Assembly (NCBI GenBank): GCA_020722645.1
Contig: DYKL01000036.1
Coordinates: 1 to 16,163 of the forward strand
Direction: 5' to 3'
Origin: Acetofilamentum sp.
GTDB taxonomy: Bacteria > Bacteroidota > Bacteroidia > Bacteroidales > JAFGUD01
Length of the DNA: 16,163 nucleotides
Of this stretch, positions 6,546-13,739 are shown piece after piece. Both the position numbers and the translations under genes were made by a program. Within the stretch, counting starts at the first letter, position 1; the number at the start of each line of letters is the position of its first letter. The notes under the pieces were generated by a model, which was not told where the DNA came from, made no database searches, and worked only from the letters and a program-made list of their open reading frames with translations.

Positions 6546-7079
6546 ATGAATACATCAGAACAATACGATGCAGTTATAAATAAATGCGAAGAGATTTTTT
6601 CAAAAAAATTAAAGGATTATGGTACTGCATGGCGCATTTTAAGACCCGAATCACTAACTGACCAAATTTATATCAAGGCTAACAGAATCAGAAGCATTGA
6701 AATTATTGGTGAAGCAAAAATTGACGAAGATATTTCTGGAGAATTTATTGGCATAATAAATTATGCCATTATAGCCTTAATACAAATGGAATTAGGTTAT
6801 TCAGAAAAAATTGATTTGGAAATACAAAAAGCCTCCGAATTGTATAAAAAATATTTTATCGAAGCAAAAAATTTAATGATGAAAAAAAATCACGATTATG
6901 GCGAGGCATGGAGAATGATGAGAGTTAGTTCATATACCGACCTTATCATGATGAAAATTTTCAGAACAAAACAAATTGAAGATAACAAAGGAAAAACTAT
7001 TGTATCAGAAGGTGTAGATGCAAATTATTATGATATGATAAATTATTCGGTTTTTGCTTTAATTAAATTATCAGAATAA
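6546..7079 (+). CDS. DUF1599 domain protein (two repeats)
   Basis: This 177-residue protein consists of two copies of a motif. Residues 24-30 read DYGTAWR, followed by a leucine/isoleucine-rich helix ending KANRIRSIE. Residues 117-123 read DYGEAWR, followed by TDLIMMKIFRTKQIE. Each half ends with IINYAIIALIQ- or MINYSVFALIK-like helices. This duplicated DYGxAWR pattern is the signature of DUF1599, a small helical family common in Bacteroidota; its function is not established. The gene precedes a DoxX-type membrane protein with a 47-base gap, an arrangement I recall as conserved in Bacteroides, so the two are probably cotranscribed. The length is normal and both repeats are intact. Confidence 0.85.
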   Translation: MNTSEQYDAVINKCEEIFSKKLKDYGTAWRILRPESLTDQIYIKANRIRSIEIIGEAKIDEDISGEFIGIINYAIIALIQMELGYSEKIDLEIQKASELYKKYFIEAKNLMMKKNHDYGEAWRMMRVSSYTDLIMMKIFRTKQIEDNKGKTIVSEGVDANYYDMINYSVFALIKLSE

Positions 7080-7126
7080 AACAAAAAACAGGATATTTAA
7101 TAACAATTAGAAAAATTTTATAGCAA

Positions 7127-8266
7127 ATGAAGAAGTATTTATATCACTTTAGTAGAATATTTATAGGAATTGTTTTTATTTTTTCGGGATTTGTAAAAGC
7201 AGTTGACCCAATGGGGACTGCAATTAAATTTTCCGATTACTTTAATTATGCTTTTAATTTACCGGGACTAACTCCGCTATCTTTACCACTTTCTTTGATT
7301 TTATGTGCATTAGAATTTGCTCTTGGTATTACTTTGTTGTTAAATTTGATAACAAAAGCATCTTTGTGGGGTTCTGCTTTGCTTATGATAATTTTTACAC
7401 CTTTGGCTTTTTATCTTGCTGTTGCAAATCCAGTTGCTGATTGTGGATGTTTTGGTGATGCAGTTATTCTGACTAATTGGCAAACTTTTTGGAAAAATAT
7501 TGTTATTGACTTTTTTTTGGTTCTTGCCTTAATCTGGAAAAATGAATTTCCCTCTAAAATAAAACATAAAACTCAGCAAATAACATCCACAATAATTTTT
7601 TTAGTTGTTTTTGGTTTTGAATTATACAATTACAGCTATTTACCGATTTTAGATTTTCGTCCATATAAAGTTGGCAATTATATTCCTGAACTAATGGAAA
7701 TACCTCCCGATGCCGAACCGGATATTTATGAAAATACTATGATTTACAAAAACAAACAAACAGGTGAATTAAAAGAATTTTCAGAAGATAACTATCCATG
7801 GCAAGATACTTTAACTTGGGAGTGGGTAGAAACAAAAAGCAAGTTGGTAAAAAAAGGATACGAACCGCCGATCCACGATTTTGAGCTTATTGACCTAAAT
7901 GGTAATGATTTAACTGACTATGTCCTTTCAATCCCTGACACATCAATTATGGTGGTTACATATACACTCGAAGAAATTAATTCTAAAAATCTCGTTAAAA
8001 CTAAAAGTTTTATCGACACTTTTAAACAAAAACTTCCTAATACACAAGTCTTTTGCGTTACTTCTTCTAATGAAAACGTAATAAGTGAATATATTGAAAA
8101 ATTTGAACTCGAAGACTGGACTTTTTGTAAAATTGACGAGGTTACTTCCAAAACTATCATACGATCAAATCCGGGTTTAGTATTATTAGATGAAGGATAT
8201 ATTGTAGAAAAGTTACATCATAATAGTTTAAATGACAAAAAAATAAAACAATTTTTTAAAAAATAG
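7127..8266 (+). CDS. BT_3928-like DoxX-family membrane protein with thioredoxin-like C-terminal domain
   Basis: This 379-residue protein has an N-terminal DoxX/MauE-type membrane part (about residues 1-180). Helices lie near 9-25, 47-73, 78-100, 122-140 and 150-172. Landmarks are FSGFVKAVDPMGTAIKFSDY and a DCGCFGD motif with C106 and C108. The C-terminal part (about 245-379; PPIHDFELIDLNGNDLTDYV, then strands SIMVVTYTLEE and QVFCVTSS) has the outline of an AhpC/TSA-like thioredoxin fold without a CxxC motif. DoxX/MauE proteins are associated with membrane redox chemistry, but the substrate of this family is unknown. It follows DUF1599 as in Bacteroides. There I recall tpiA coming next; here the next gene is a PrkA-like protein, so the cluster is cut short. 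Confidence 0.75.
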   Translation: MKKYLYHFSRIFIGIVFIFSGFVKAVDPMGTAIKFSDYFNYAFNLPGLTPLSLPLSLILCALEFALGITLLLNLITKASLWGSALLMIIFTPLAFYLAVANPVADCGCFGDAVILTNWQTFWKNIVIDFFLVLALIWKNEFPSKIKHKTQQITSTIIFLVVFGFELYNYSYLPILDFRPYKVGNYIPELMEIPPDAEPDIYENTMIYKNKQTGELKEFSEDNYPWQDTLTWEWVETKSKLVKKGYEPPIHDFELIDLNGNDLTDYVLSIPDTSIMVVTYTLEEINSKNLVKTKSFIDTFKQKLPNTQVFCVTSSNENVISEYIEKFELEDWTFCKIDEVTSKTIIRSNPGLVLLDEGYIVEKLHHNSLNDKKIKQFFKK

Positions 8267-8332
8267 ATTTAAAACACATCTTTGTAAATTATTGATTTAA
8301 AGACATTTAAATATTAGTCTCTGTTTATCGAC

Positions 8333-8344
8333 AACAAATTTGTT
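8333..8344. promoter_or_regulatory. 12-bp palindrome upstream of the PrkA gene
   Basis: AACAAATTTGTT is a perfect palindrome 72 bases before the PrkA start codon. It could be a dimeric regulator site. A weak promoter candidate lies downstream (TTTG 8365-8368, TATTTATC 8387-8394, matching four of six fixed -7 positions). Confidence 0.3.
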
Positions 8345-8403
8345 AAAAATGTTTCGAGAAGTTGTTTGTTTTCTCATTTTTTATTATATTTATCAAAAAT
8401 TTA

Positions 8404-8410
8404 GGGAGGA
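8404..8410 (+). promoter_or_regulatory. Canonical Shine-Dalgarno sequence for the PrkA gene
   Basis: GGGAGGA ends six bases before the ATG at 8417. This is a textbook ribosome binding site and the only clear one in front of a gene in this window; Bacteroidota genes normally lack one. It fixes the start of the PrkA-like protein. Confidence 0.7.
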
Positions 8411-8416
8411 CAAACA

Positions 8417-10492
8417 ATGGCAAAAAAAATACTTCAAAAATCACCTTGCTCTTTGTCTGAGCATATAATCAGTGTAATAAACGGTACTCGTCGTTTTGAA
8501 AACATTTTCCGTTCTATGGTTCGTATGATAATCGGCGACTCTTTGAGTGTTCATAAGGTTACTGTCAATGGAAAAACTTTGTACGACTACGAAATTTTCA
8601 GAACACACAAAAAACATATCATCGGAATGTATGAAGAAATAAACAGTTTTGTTTCTTTCATCAAAGATGCTGCCGAAGGTGGTTCTTCCCGTGAAATGGC
8701 ATTTGTGTTAATAGGTGAACCCGGTAATGGAAAAACATTTTTTGTCGATTTTATAAGTTCATTATACAGAGATTTTATTTCTATCCCTGAAAATAACCGT
8801 TTTACATTCCGTTTTAAAAATCTAGAAAAAATAGGAGGTTACGGCAAAATAACTTCAATTGAATCTCAAACTTATGAAGACCCGATGATTTTGGCAATGA
8901 ATTTATTTGAAGACAAAAACGCAAATATTGATTATCTTAAAAAACTTGGCGCTTCTAAACAACAAATTGATGCTTTTTACGAAGATTACCGTCCTCTTGG
9001 AGCTGACACCTTATATATATATGAACAAATTAAAGATTATTTAGACAATGATTTTGAAAAAATTGACGATTTTATTGAAGTTATTAAGATTCCTGTTAGC
9101 GAGTCAAGAGGAGTTTTAACCGGAAAATATGCCGCAAAAGACAAAATTACATCATCTGCTGTTGATTTGCTTGGCGATGAATCTATTACAAGACTTTTGC
9201 ATATTACTGACCCCAGTAACCCGCACCGTTTCGACCTCCGAAGAGGAGCTCTTGCACGTGTCGCCGGTGGTGGTATTCATTTTGCTGACGAAATTTTTAA
9301 AAACAAACGTGATTTGGTTCAGGTGTATCTTGGAGTAATTCAAAACAGAACTATCGAAATTGAAGGTTTTAAATGGCCCCTCGATACTTTGATTATCGCT
9401 ACAAGTAATAACTCCGAATTTGCTCGTTTCCTTGAAGAAAAAGAACAGGCTCCTATTGTTGACCGCTGCCGCCTTGTTTATATGTCTCACAACACTGATT
9501 ACAAACTTCAGCAAGAATTAACTTCTTATGCAATCGGTAACCGAAACAAAACTACATATACAGGCGAAAGTTTACACATTGACCCTAATTTGAACTATGC
9601 TGTATCTGTTGCTTTTACTTTGACAAGAATGCCCAGAAATGAAAAACTTACGCCGGTTGAAATGATGAAACTCGCTGCCGGTGATGTTGCCGGTGAAAAA
9701 AGTATCCAAACTCTCAACGAAGTTATTAATAAATTAAATTCTGAACCCGACATTACTAAAAGATTTGGTCAGAAAGGTCTGGGGCATCGTAATCTTGGCA
9801 GAGCAATTCAAATTTTGCTCGAAAAATCAGAAACACAAGAAGGAAAATGTATGTACGCCGGTGATGTGTTTGATGCTATCGAAAATGTTATTATTGACTA
9901 TGTTCAAGACCCTAATGACAGGACAAAATATCTCGAAGACCTGAAAATCGGCAAATCTCTGTATCGCAAAAATATTATGACTTCTATTTTTAATGCTTAT
10001 ATGGACGAACCCAATGCTATTGAAAAAGATGTGATGAATTACGTTAATATGATTATTGGAATTGATGCAAAAAACCTCGGTAGCGACAGAATTTGGGCAT
10101 ACAAAGACCCGCAAACAGGTAAACTTATTTCTGTTAAAATTGATGAAACTTTTATTAATAGCGTTGAAGAAAGGCTTGGACTTAAAACTAACGAACAAAA
10201 ACAAAGTTATAGAACTACAATTGCAAAAATTTACGGTCAAAAGTTAATTCAAAACCCGAATTATAACTTTATGGATAACAACGACTTAGTTAAAGCTGTT
10301 ACCGATGTCCGCCTAAAATCTGATATTGCCGGAGCCGGCAGCCTTGTAGGCGCTTTGGCTAATCGTACTAATGAAGAAAATCAATTACTTTACAACAGAA
10401 TGATTAGCACTATGACTAAAAAACTTAACTATTGCAACACTTGCGCTCAAAAAACAATTGAATATTTCTGTACACTTGATGATGCTGATTAA
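8417..10492 (+). CDS. prkA: PrkA/YeaG-type AAA+ serine protein kinase, first paralogue
   Basis: This 691-residue cytoplasmic protein belongs to the PrkA/YeaG family (E. coli YeaG is about 644 residues). The AAA+ core shows Walker A GEPGNGKT (100-107), Walker B-like GGIHFADE with D291-E292, sensor-1 region TSNNSEF (329-335) and an arginine cluster DRCR (349-352). The C-terminal half (about 400-691) matches the position of the PrkA kinase-like domain, including a conserved-looking GHRNLGRAIQILLEK segment. PrkA has been reported as a serine kinase and, in Bacillus, as an AAA+ protein affecting sporulation; the true activity is debated. The Cys-containing segment expected between Walker A and B in the family is not seen here. 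The tail carries C673, C676 and C685 (CxxC-x8-C), a possible metal site. It leads the four-gene PrkA-YeaH-SpoVR cluster and has an unusually good ribosome binding site. Confidence 0.88.
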   Translation: MAKKILQKSPCSLSEHIISVINGTRRFENIFRSMVRMIIGDSLSVHKVTVNGKTLYDYEIFRTHKKHIIGMYEEINSFVSFIKDAAEGGSSREMAFVLIGEPGNGKTFFVDFISSLYRDFISIPENNRFTFRFKNLEKIGGYGKITSIESQTYEDPMILAMNLFEDKNANIDYLKKLGASKQQIDAFYEDYRPLGADTLYIYEQIKDYLDNDFEKIDDFIEVIKIPVSESRGVLTGKYAAKDKITSSAVDLLGDESITRLLHITDPSNPHRFDLRRGALARVAGGGIHFADEIFKNKRDLVQVYLGVIQNRTIEIEGFKWPLDTLIIATSNNSEFARFLEEKEQAPIVDRCRLVYMSHNTDYKLQQELTSYAIGNRNKTTYTGESLHIDPNLNYAVSVAFTLTRMPRNEKLTPVEMMKLAAGDVAGEKSIQTLNEVINKLNSEPDITKRFGQKGLGHRNLGRAIQILLEKSETQEGKCMYAGDVFDAIENVIIDYVQDPNDRTKYLEDLKIGKSLYRKNIMTSIFNAYMDEPNAIEKDVMNYVNMIIGIDAKNLGSDRIWAYKDPQTGKLISVKIDETFINSVEERLGLKTNEQKQSYRTTIAKIYGQKLIQNPNYNFMDNNDLVKAVTDVRLKSDIAGAGSLVGALANRTNEENQLLYNRMISTMTKKLNYCNTCAQKTIEYFCTLDDAD

Positions 10493-10553
10493 TTATTAGT
10501 GAATTATAAATAAAGAATAATGAATGTCGAATTTTGAATTTAAGAATTTTGAA

Positions 10554-10593
10554 CAATTCAACAATGAAGCAATGAAACAATGGAACAACTCAA
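10554..10593. repeat. Octamer array (CAATnnAA) containing a start codon
   Basis: Five consecutive 8-bp units follow a CAATnnAA pattern: CAATTCAA, CAATGAAG, CAATGAAA, CAATGGAA and CAACTCAA. The start codon of the vWA gene (10580) is inside the fourth unit, and units four and five encode its first residues. Units two and three carry ATGs at 10564 and 10572 in the other two frames, with stops at 10573-10575 and 10605-10607. Confidence 0.8.
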
Positions 10594-11896
10594 CGATGAT
10601 GAAATAAAAAAACACGATTTTGAAGGTGAAAAAAACGAAAAAAAATCTTCAAATACACATTCAGGTGAAATATACTTATGGAATGACTTTCAATTACTTT
10701 TAAATTTTAAACCTTTTAATTCTGAATTTCCTGTTACTAATCTCAAAACTCTTGATGAACTGGTTGAAAAAGACAAACAAAGAGAAAAAGACGGTTTTCC
10801 GAAGAGAATAAGATTTGGTAAAGTTGTAAAACCACTGTCGGGAAATAAGGCAAAAGTTGTGGTTGTACCAACAACTACAGAACCTAAATTTTATCACGAT
10901 GACTCAATAACCGAAGACGAAGAAGAAACAACAGGCGGTTCAGGAAAAGGAGAAGAAGGCGAAATAATCGGCAAACAATATGCAGATCCACATCAGGGCG
11001 AAGGTTCAGGTGAAGGGGCAGGGCAGGGCGATAGTGAAGACCACGACATAGCCGCTGATGCACAGGAATTAGGAAAAATTCTTACCGAAGAATTTCATCT
11101 GCCTAACCTTAAAAATAAAGGCAATAAGCATTCTCTAAAAAAATATACATACACACTGACAGACAGAAATCGTGAATTTGGACAGTTACTCGACAAAAAA
11201 GAGACTTTGAAAAGTATTATCAAAACAAATATTGTTCTTGATAACATAAATCCTGACGACTTTTTCGACCCTTCAAACCTTGTCATAAATCCGAAAGATA
11301 AAATATACAGAATAATGTCGAAAGAGAAGGACTTTGAAGCTCAGGCAGTTGTGTTTTTTGTGCGAGATTATTCAGGCTCTATGTCCGGTAAACCGGCAGA
11401 AATTGTTGTGTCACAGCATCTTATGATTTACAGTTGGCTGATGTATCAGTATCAAAGCAATGTTTTGACTAAATTTATTGTCCACGATACCGAAGCAAAA
11501 GTAGTACCCGATTTTTATACCTATTATCGTTATCAAGTTGCCGGTGGTACTTATGTTTTCCCAGCTTTTGAACTGTTAAACAAAATTATCGAAACCGAAC
11601 AATTGCAGAAAGATTACAATATTTACGTTTTTTATGGTACAGACGGAGATGACTGGGAAAATGACGGCAAAAAAATGCTTGATGAACTTAGGAAAACGCT
11701 TGTTTATTCTAGTCGTTGCGGAATTACAATTGCAAAAAATTCATGGGCAAAAGGTCAAAAAACTGTGGTAGAAAAATATATTGAAAGTTCAGGTTTGCTT
11801 ACTGATAAAAAGGAATTTTTCAAAATGGATACACTTGAAGCTGAAAAAGCAACTGACGATGAAATAATTAAATCTATTAAAAAACTGATACAGTAA
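10580..11896 (+). CDS. yeaH: YeaH/DUF444 family von Willebrand A domain protein
   Basis: This 438-residue cytoplasmic protein matches the YeaH (DUF444) family, which is about 420-430 residues. A charged N-terminal region and an acidic, glycine-rich low-complexity linker (about 111-165, for example GEGSGEGAGQGDSEDHD) precede a von Willebrand A domain with an intact metal-ion-dependent adhesion site. This comprises D263-x-S265-x-S267 (DYSGSMS), T324 in AGGTYVF and D355 in TDGDDW. The HDTEAK segment between them is also characteristic. MIDAS proteins act as adaptors for AAA+ ATPases, as in MoxR-VWA and RavA-ViaA pairs, so a partnership with the flanking PrkA-like proteins is likely; in E. coli yeaG and yeaH are adjacent. 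The ATG at 10580 is the only usable start upstream of the conserved part and lies in an octamer repeat. Confidence 0.9.
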   Translation: MEQLNDDEIKKHDFEGEKNEKKSSNTHSGEIYLWNDFQLLLNFKPFNSEFPVTNLKTLDELVEKDKQREKDGFPKRIRFGKVVKPLSGNKAKVVVVPTTTEPKFYHDDSITEDEEETTGGSGKGEEGEIIGKQYADPHQGEGSGEGAGQGDSEDHDIAADAQELGKILTEEFHLPNLKNKGNKHSLKKYTYTLTDRNREFGQLLDKKETLKSIIKTNIVLDNINPDDFFDPSNLVINPKDKIYRIMSKEKDFEAQAVVFFVRDYSGSMSGKPAEIVVSQHLMIYSWLMYQYQSNVLTKFIVHDTEAKVVPDFYTYYRYQVAGGTYVFPAFELLNKIIETEQLQKDYNIYVFYGTDGDDWENDGKKMLDELRKTLVYSSRCGITIAKNSWAKGQKTVVEKYIESSGLLTDKKEFFKMDTLEAEKATDDEIIKSIKKLIQ

Positions 11897-12010
11897 ATAG
11901 TGCATAGTTGAAAGTGCATAGTACATAGTGCATAGTTGATAGTACATAGTGCATAGTTGATAGTGAATAGTTCACAGTACATAGTTCATAGTTCATAGTG
12001 CATTGTTGAT
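11892..12010. repeat. Heptamer tandem array, 17 units (AGTnnAT)
   Basis: Seventeen consecutive 7-bp units (119 bp) follow a degenerate AGTnnAT pattern, for example AGTGCAT, AGTTGAT, AGTACAT and AGTTCAT, without a phase break. The first unit overlaps the stop codon of the vWA gene (TAA 11894-11896). Confidence 0.85.
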
Positions 12011-12033
12011 AACTAAATATAGGCGTAAGCCAA

Positions 12034-12081
12034 CAATTTAACAATGAAACAATACAACAATGAAACAATGCAACAATTTAA
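12034..12081. repeat. Octamer tandem array, 6 units (CAATnnAA)
   Basis: Six consecutive 8-bp units (CAATTTAA, CAATGAAA, CAATACAA, CAATGAAA, CAATGCAA, CAATTTAA) belong to the same family as the array at 10554-10593. The array lies 23 bases before the spoVR start codon. An ATG at 12060 is in frame with spoVR but is closed by a stop codon at 12087. Confidence 0.85.
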
Positions 12082-12104
12082 CTCGATAAACTTGAGACTG
12101 TTTT

Positions 12105-13733
12105 ATGAAACTAATTGACCAACATAGTAAAAAAATAATGGAAGAATGCAAAATCAGGGCAAGAGATGCAGGTCTTGTTTTTGACAATGAAACTTTGGAA
12201 TATATTGTTACTAACAGAGATATGTTGGAACTTTCGCCAAAAGGTATGATTCCGACATTATATGATTATTGGGTTAATGATGTTGAAACTATTAAAAAGA
12301 AAGAGATTTATAAACTTTATCCTTCTAATCCATACGAAACCGTTATAAATACTCGCCCTGCTATATCTTTTTATAATGACAACAATCCTGATTGGCTCAA
12401 TATAATGATTTTTTATCACGTTTTAGGACATATTGACTTTTTTCAGAATAATATTTTTTTCAGAGAAACTTGGAACTACGATTTTGCAGGTAAAGCCTTA
12501 GCCGATAAACGATTAATTAACAGTCTCAGAAGCGAATACGGAAGGTGGGTAGATTATATTATTGAATTTAGCAGAAATATAAACAACCTGAATGGATATA
12601 ATAAAATTTTATCACATTATAGAAACGAAAAAAAAGATGAAACATCTGAAATAATAAAATACTATTTTAATGTTTTTTTGCAAGATATTAAACACAAAAA
12701 CACTAATTACATATCAAATCAGATAAATATTTTCAACGAATACATATCAAATAATAAAGAGATAGGAGAAACCTTATTTTTAGCTAACATCAATAAACAA
12801 TTTCCTGAATTTGATGCAAAATTCAAAAAATATCAGCAAAGTGCTGAAAAACAAAAACATTTTAATGATATTATTGAATTCATCTCTGATAAATCAACTT
12901 TTTTGAACAAAGAAGAGAATTTATGGATGAAGCAAGTTATTGATATAGTTAGAGAAACAGCTATTTACTTTGAGCCACAGATTAGAACAAAAACAATCAA
13001 CGAAGGCTGGGCAAGTTTCTGGCACGAAAGAATGTTTATGTCAGACGACAGAATTAAAGGACACGAAAGCGAATTTGCTAAAATCAATGCAGGTGTTACG
13101 TCAATTAGTCGTATTGGGCTGAATCCTTATGCAATTGGTATGCGGTTGTTAAAATTCATCGAAAATCAGGCAGATAAAGGTAAATTTGAATATGATTTTC
13201 AAAAAATTAACAATATTGAACAAAGAGCAAATTTTAATAATAATTCTAATTCCGGCATTGATTCAATTTTTGAAGTGAGACGTAATTTTAATGATTTTAC
13301 ATTTGTAAATACATTTGTAAATCAGGATTTTGTTGATGAATATAACTTATTTACAGTTGGTAAAAGACTTAATGAAAAACAAGGTATTTTTGAATACTAC
13401 ATAAAAAGCAGAAAAGCAGAAGATTATAAAAAAATGTTGATTGAAAATCAATATCATCCACCATTGATAAATGTTAATATTGATAAAACTAACGATAAAA
13501 ATTTATATCTTGTTCATCAATTTGAAAATAAGCAACTAATTAAAGATTTTATACCTGATACGCTTATCGGAATTGAATTTTTATGGGGAAATCAAGTTCA
13601 GTTAGAAACAATCGAAATAGTAAAACAGCAATTAGCTAATCATGACACGAAATTCATTAACCGTAAAGTAATTTATACTTGCAAAAATAAAAAAATCACA
13701 AAAACACAGATAGATAATCCAAAAACGGCATAA
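12105..13733 (+). CDS. spoVR: SpoVR/YcgB family protein
   Basis: This 542-residue soluble protein shows the hallmark SpoVR motifs: FYHVLGHIDFF with H105, H109 and D111, and INEGWASFWHE with E300 and H307. It also has the C-terminal segments FEVRRNFNDFTFVNTF and LWGNQVQLET. The paired HxxxHxD and NEGWAxFWH motifs look like a metal site, although no activity has been established. SpoVR affects spore cortex formation in Bacillus, and E. coli YcgB belongs to the stationary-phase set with YeaG and YeaH. A less conserved, Asn/Lys-rich insertion lies at about 165-290. Family length is about 470-510, so this one is slightly long. It sits 208 bases after the vWA gene, across two repeat arrays, and only six bases before the next PrkA-like gene. 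Confidence 0.92.
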   Translation: MKLIDQHSKKIMEECKIRARDAGLVFDNETLEYIVTNRDMLELSPKGMIPTLYDYWVNDVETIKKKEIYKLYPSNPYETVINTRPAISFYNDNNPDWLNIMIFYHVLGHIDFFQNNIFFRETWNYDFAGKALADKRLINSLRSEYGRWVDYIIEFSRNINNLNGYNKILSHYRNEKKDETSEIIKYYFNVFLQDIKHKNTNYISNQINIFNEYISNNKEIGETLFLANINKQFPEFDAKFKKYQQSAEKQKHFNDIIEFISDKSTFLNKEENLWMKQVIDIVRETAIYFEPQIRTKTINEGWASFWHERMFMSDDRIKGHESEFAKINAGVTSISRIGLNPYAIGMRLLKFIENQADKGKFEYDFQKINNIEQRANFNNNSNSGIDSIFEVRRNFNDFTFVNTFVNQDFVDEYNLFTVGKRLNEKQGIFEYYIKSRKAEDYKKMLIENQYHPPLINVNIDKTNDKNLYLVHQFENKQLIKDFIPDTLIGIEFLWGNQVQLETIEIVKQQLANHDTKFINRKVIYTCKNKKITKTQIDNPKTA

Positions 13734-13739
13734 AAATAT

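Noticed and set aside
9152..9514. 120-residue open frame on the minus strand inside the first PrkA gene
   Set aside because: It is antisense to a conserved AAA+ region, has no recognisable domain, and is explained by codon bias of the + strand gene. The minus-strand frames at 9827-10240 and within rny are rejected for the same reason.
11755..12068. Minus-strand open frames over the vWA-spoVR spacer with repetitive CTINYAL/CTMHYVL-like peptides
   Set aside because: The repeated peptide is simply the translation of the AGTnnAT heptamer array and runs antisense into the vWA gene; no protein is supported.
12060..12104. In-frame upstream ATG for spoVR within the octamer array
   Set aside because: The frame is closed by TAA at 12087-12089, before the conserved start at 12105.
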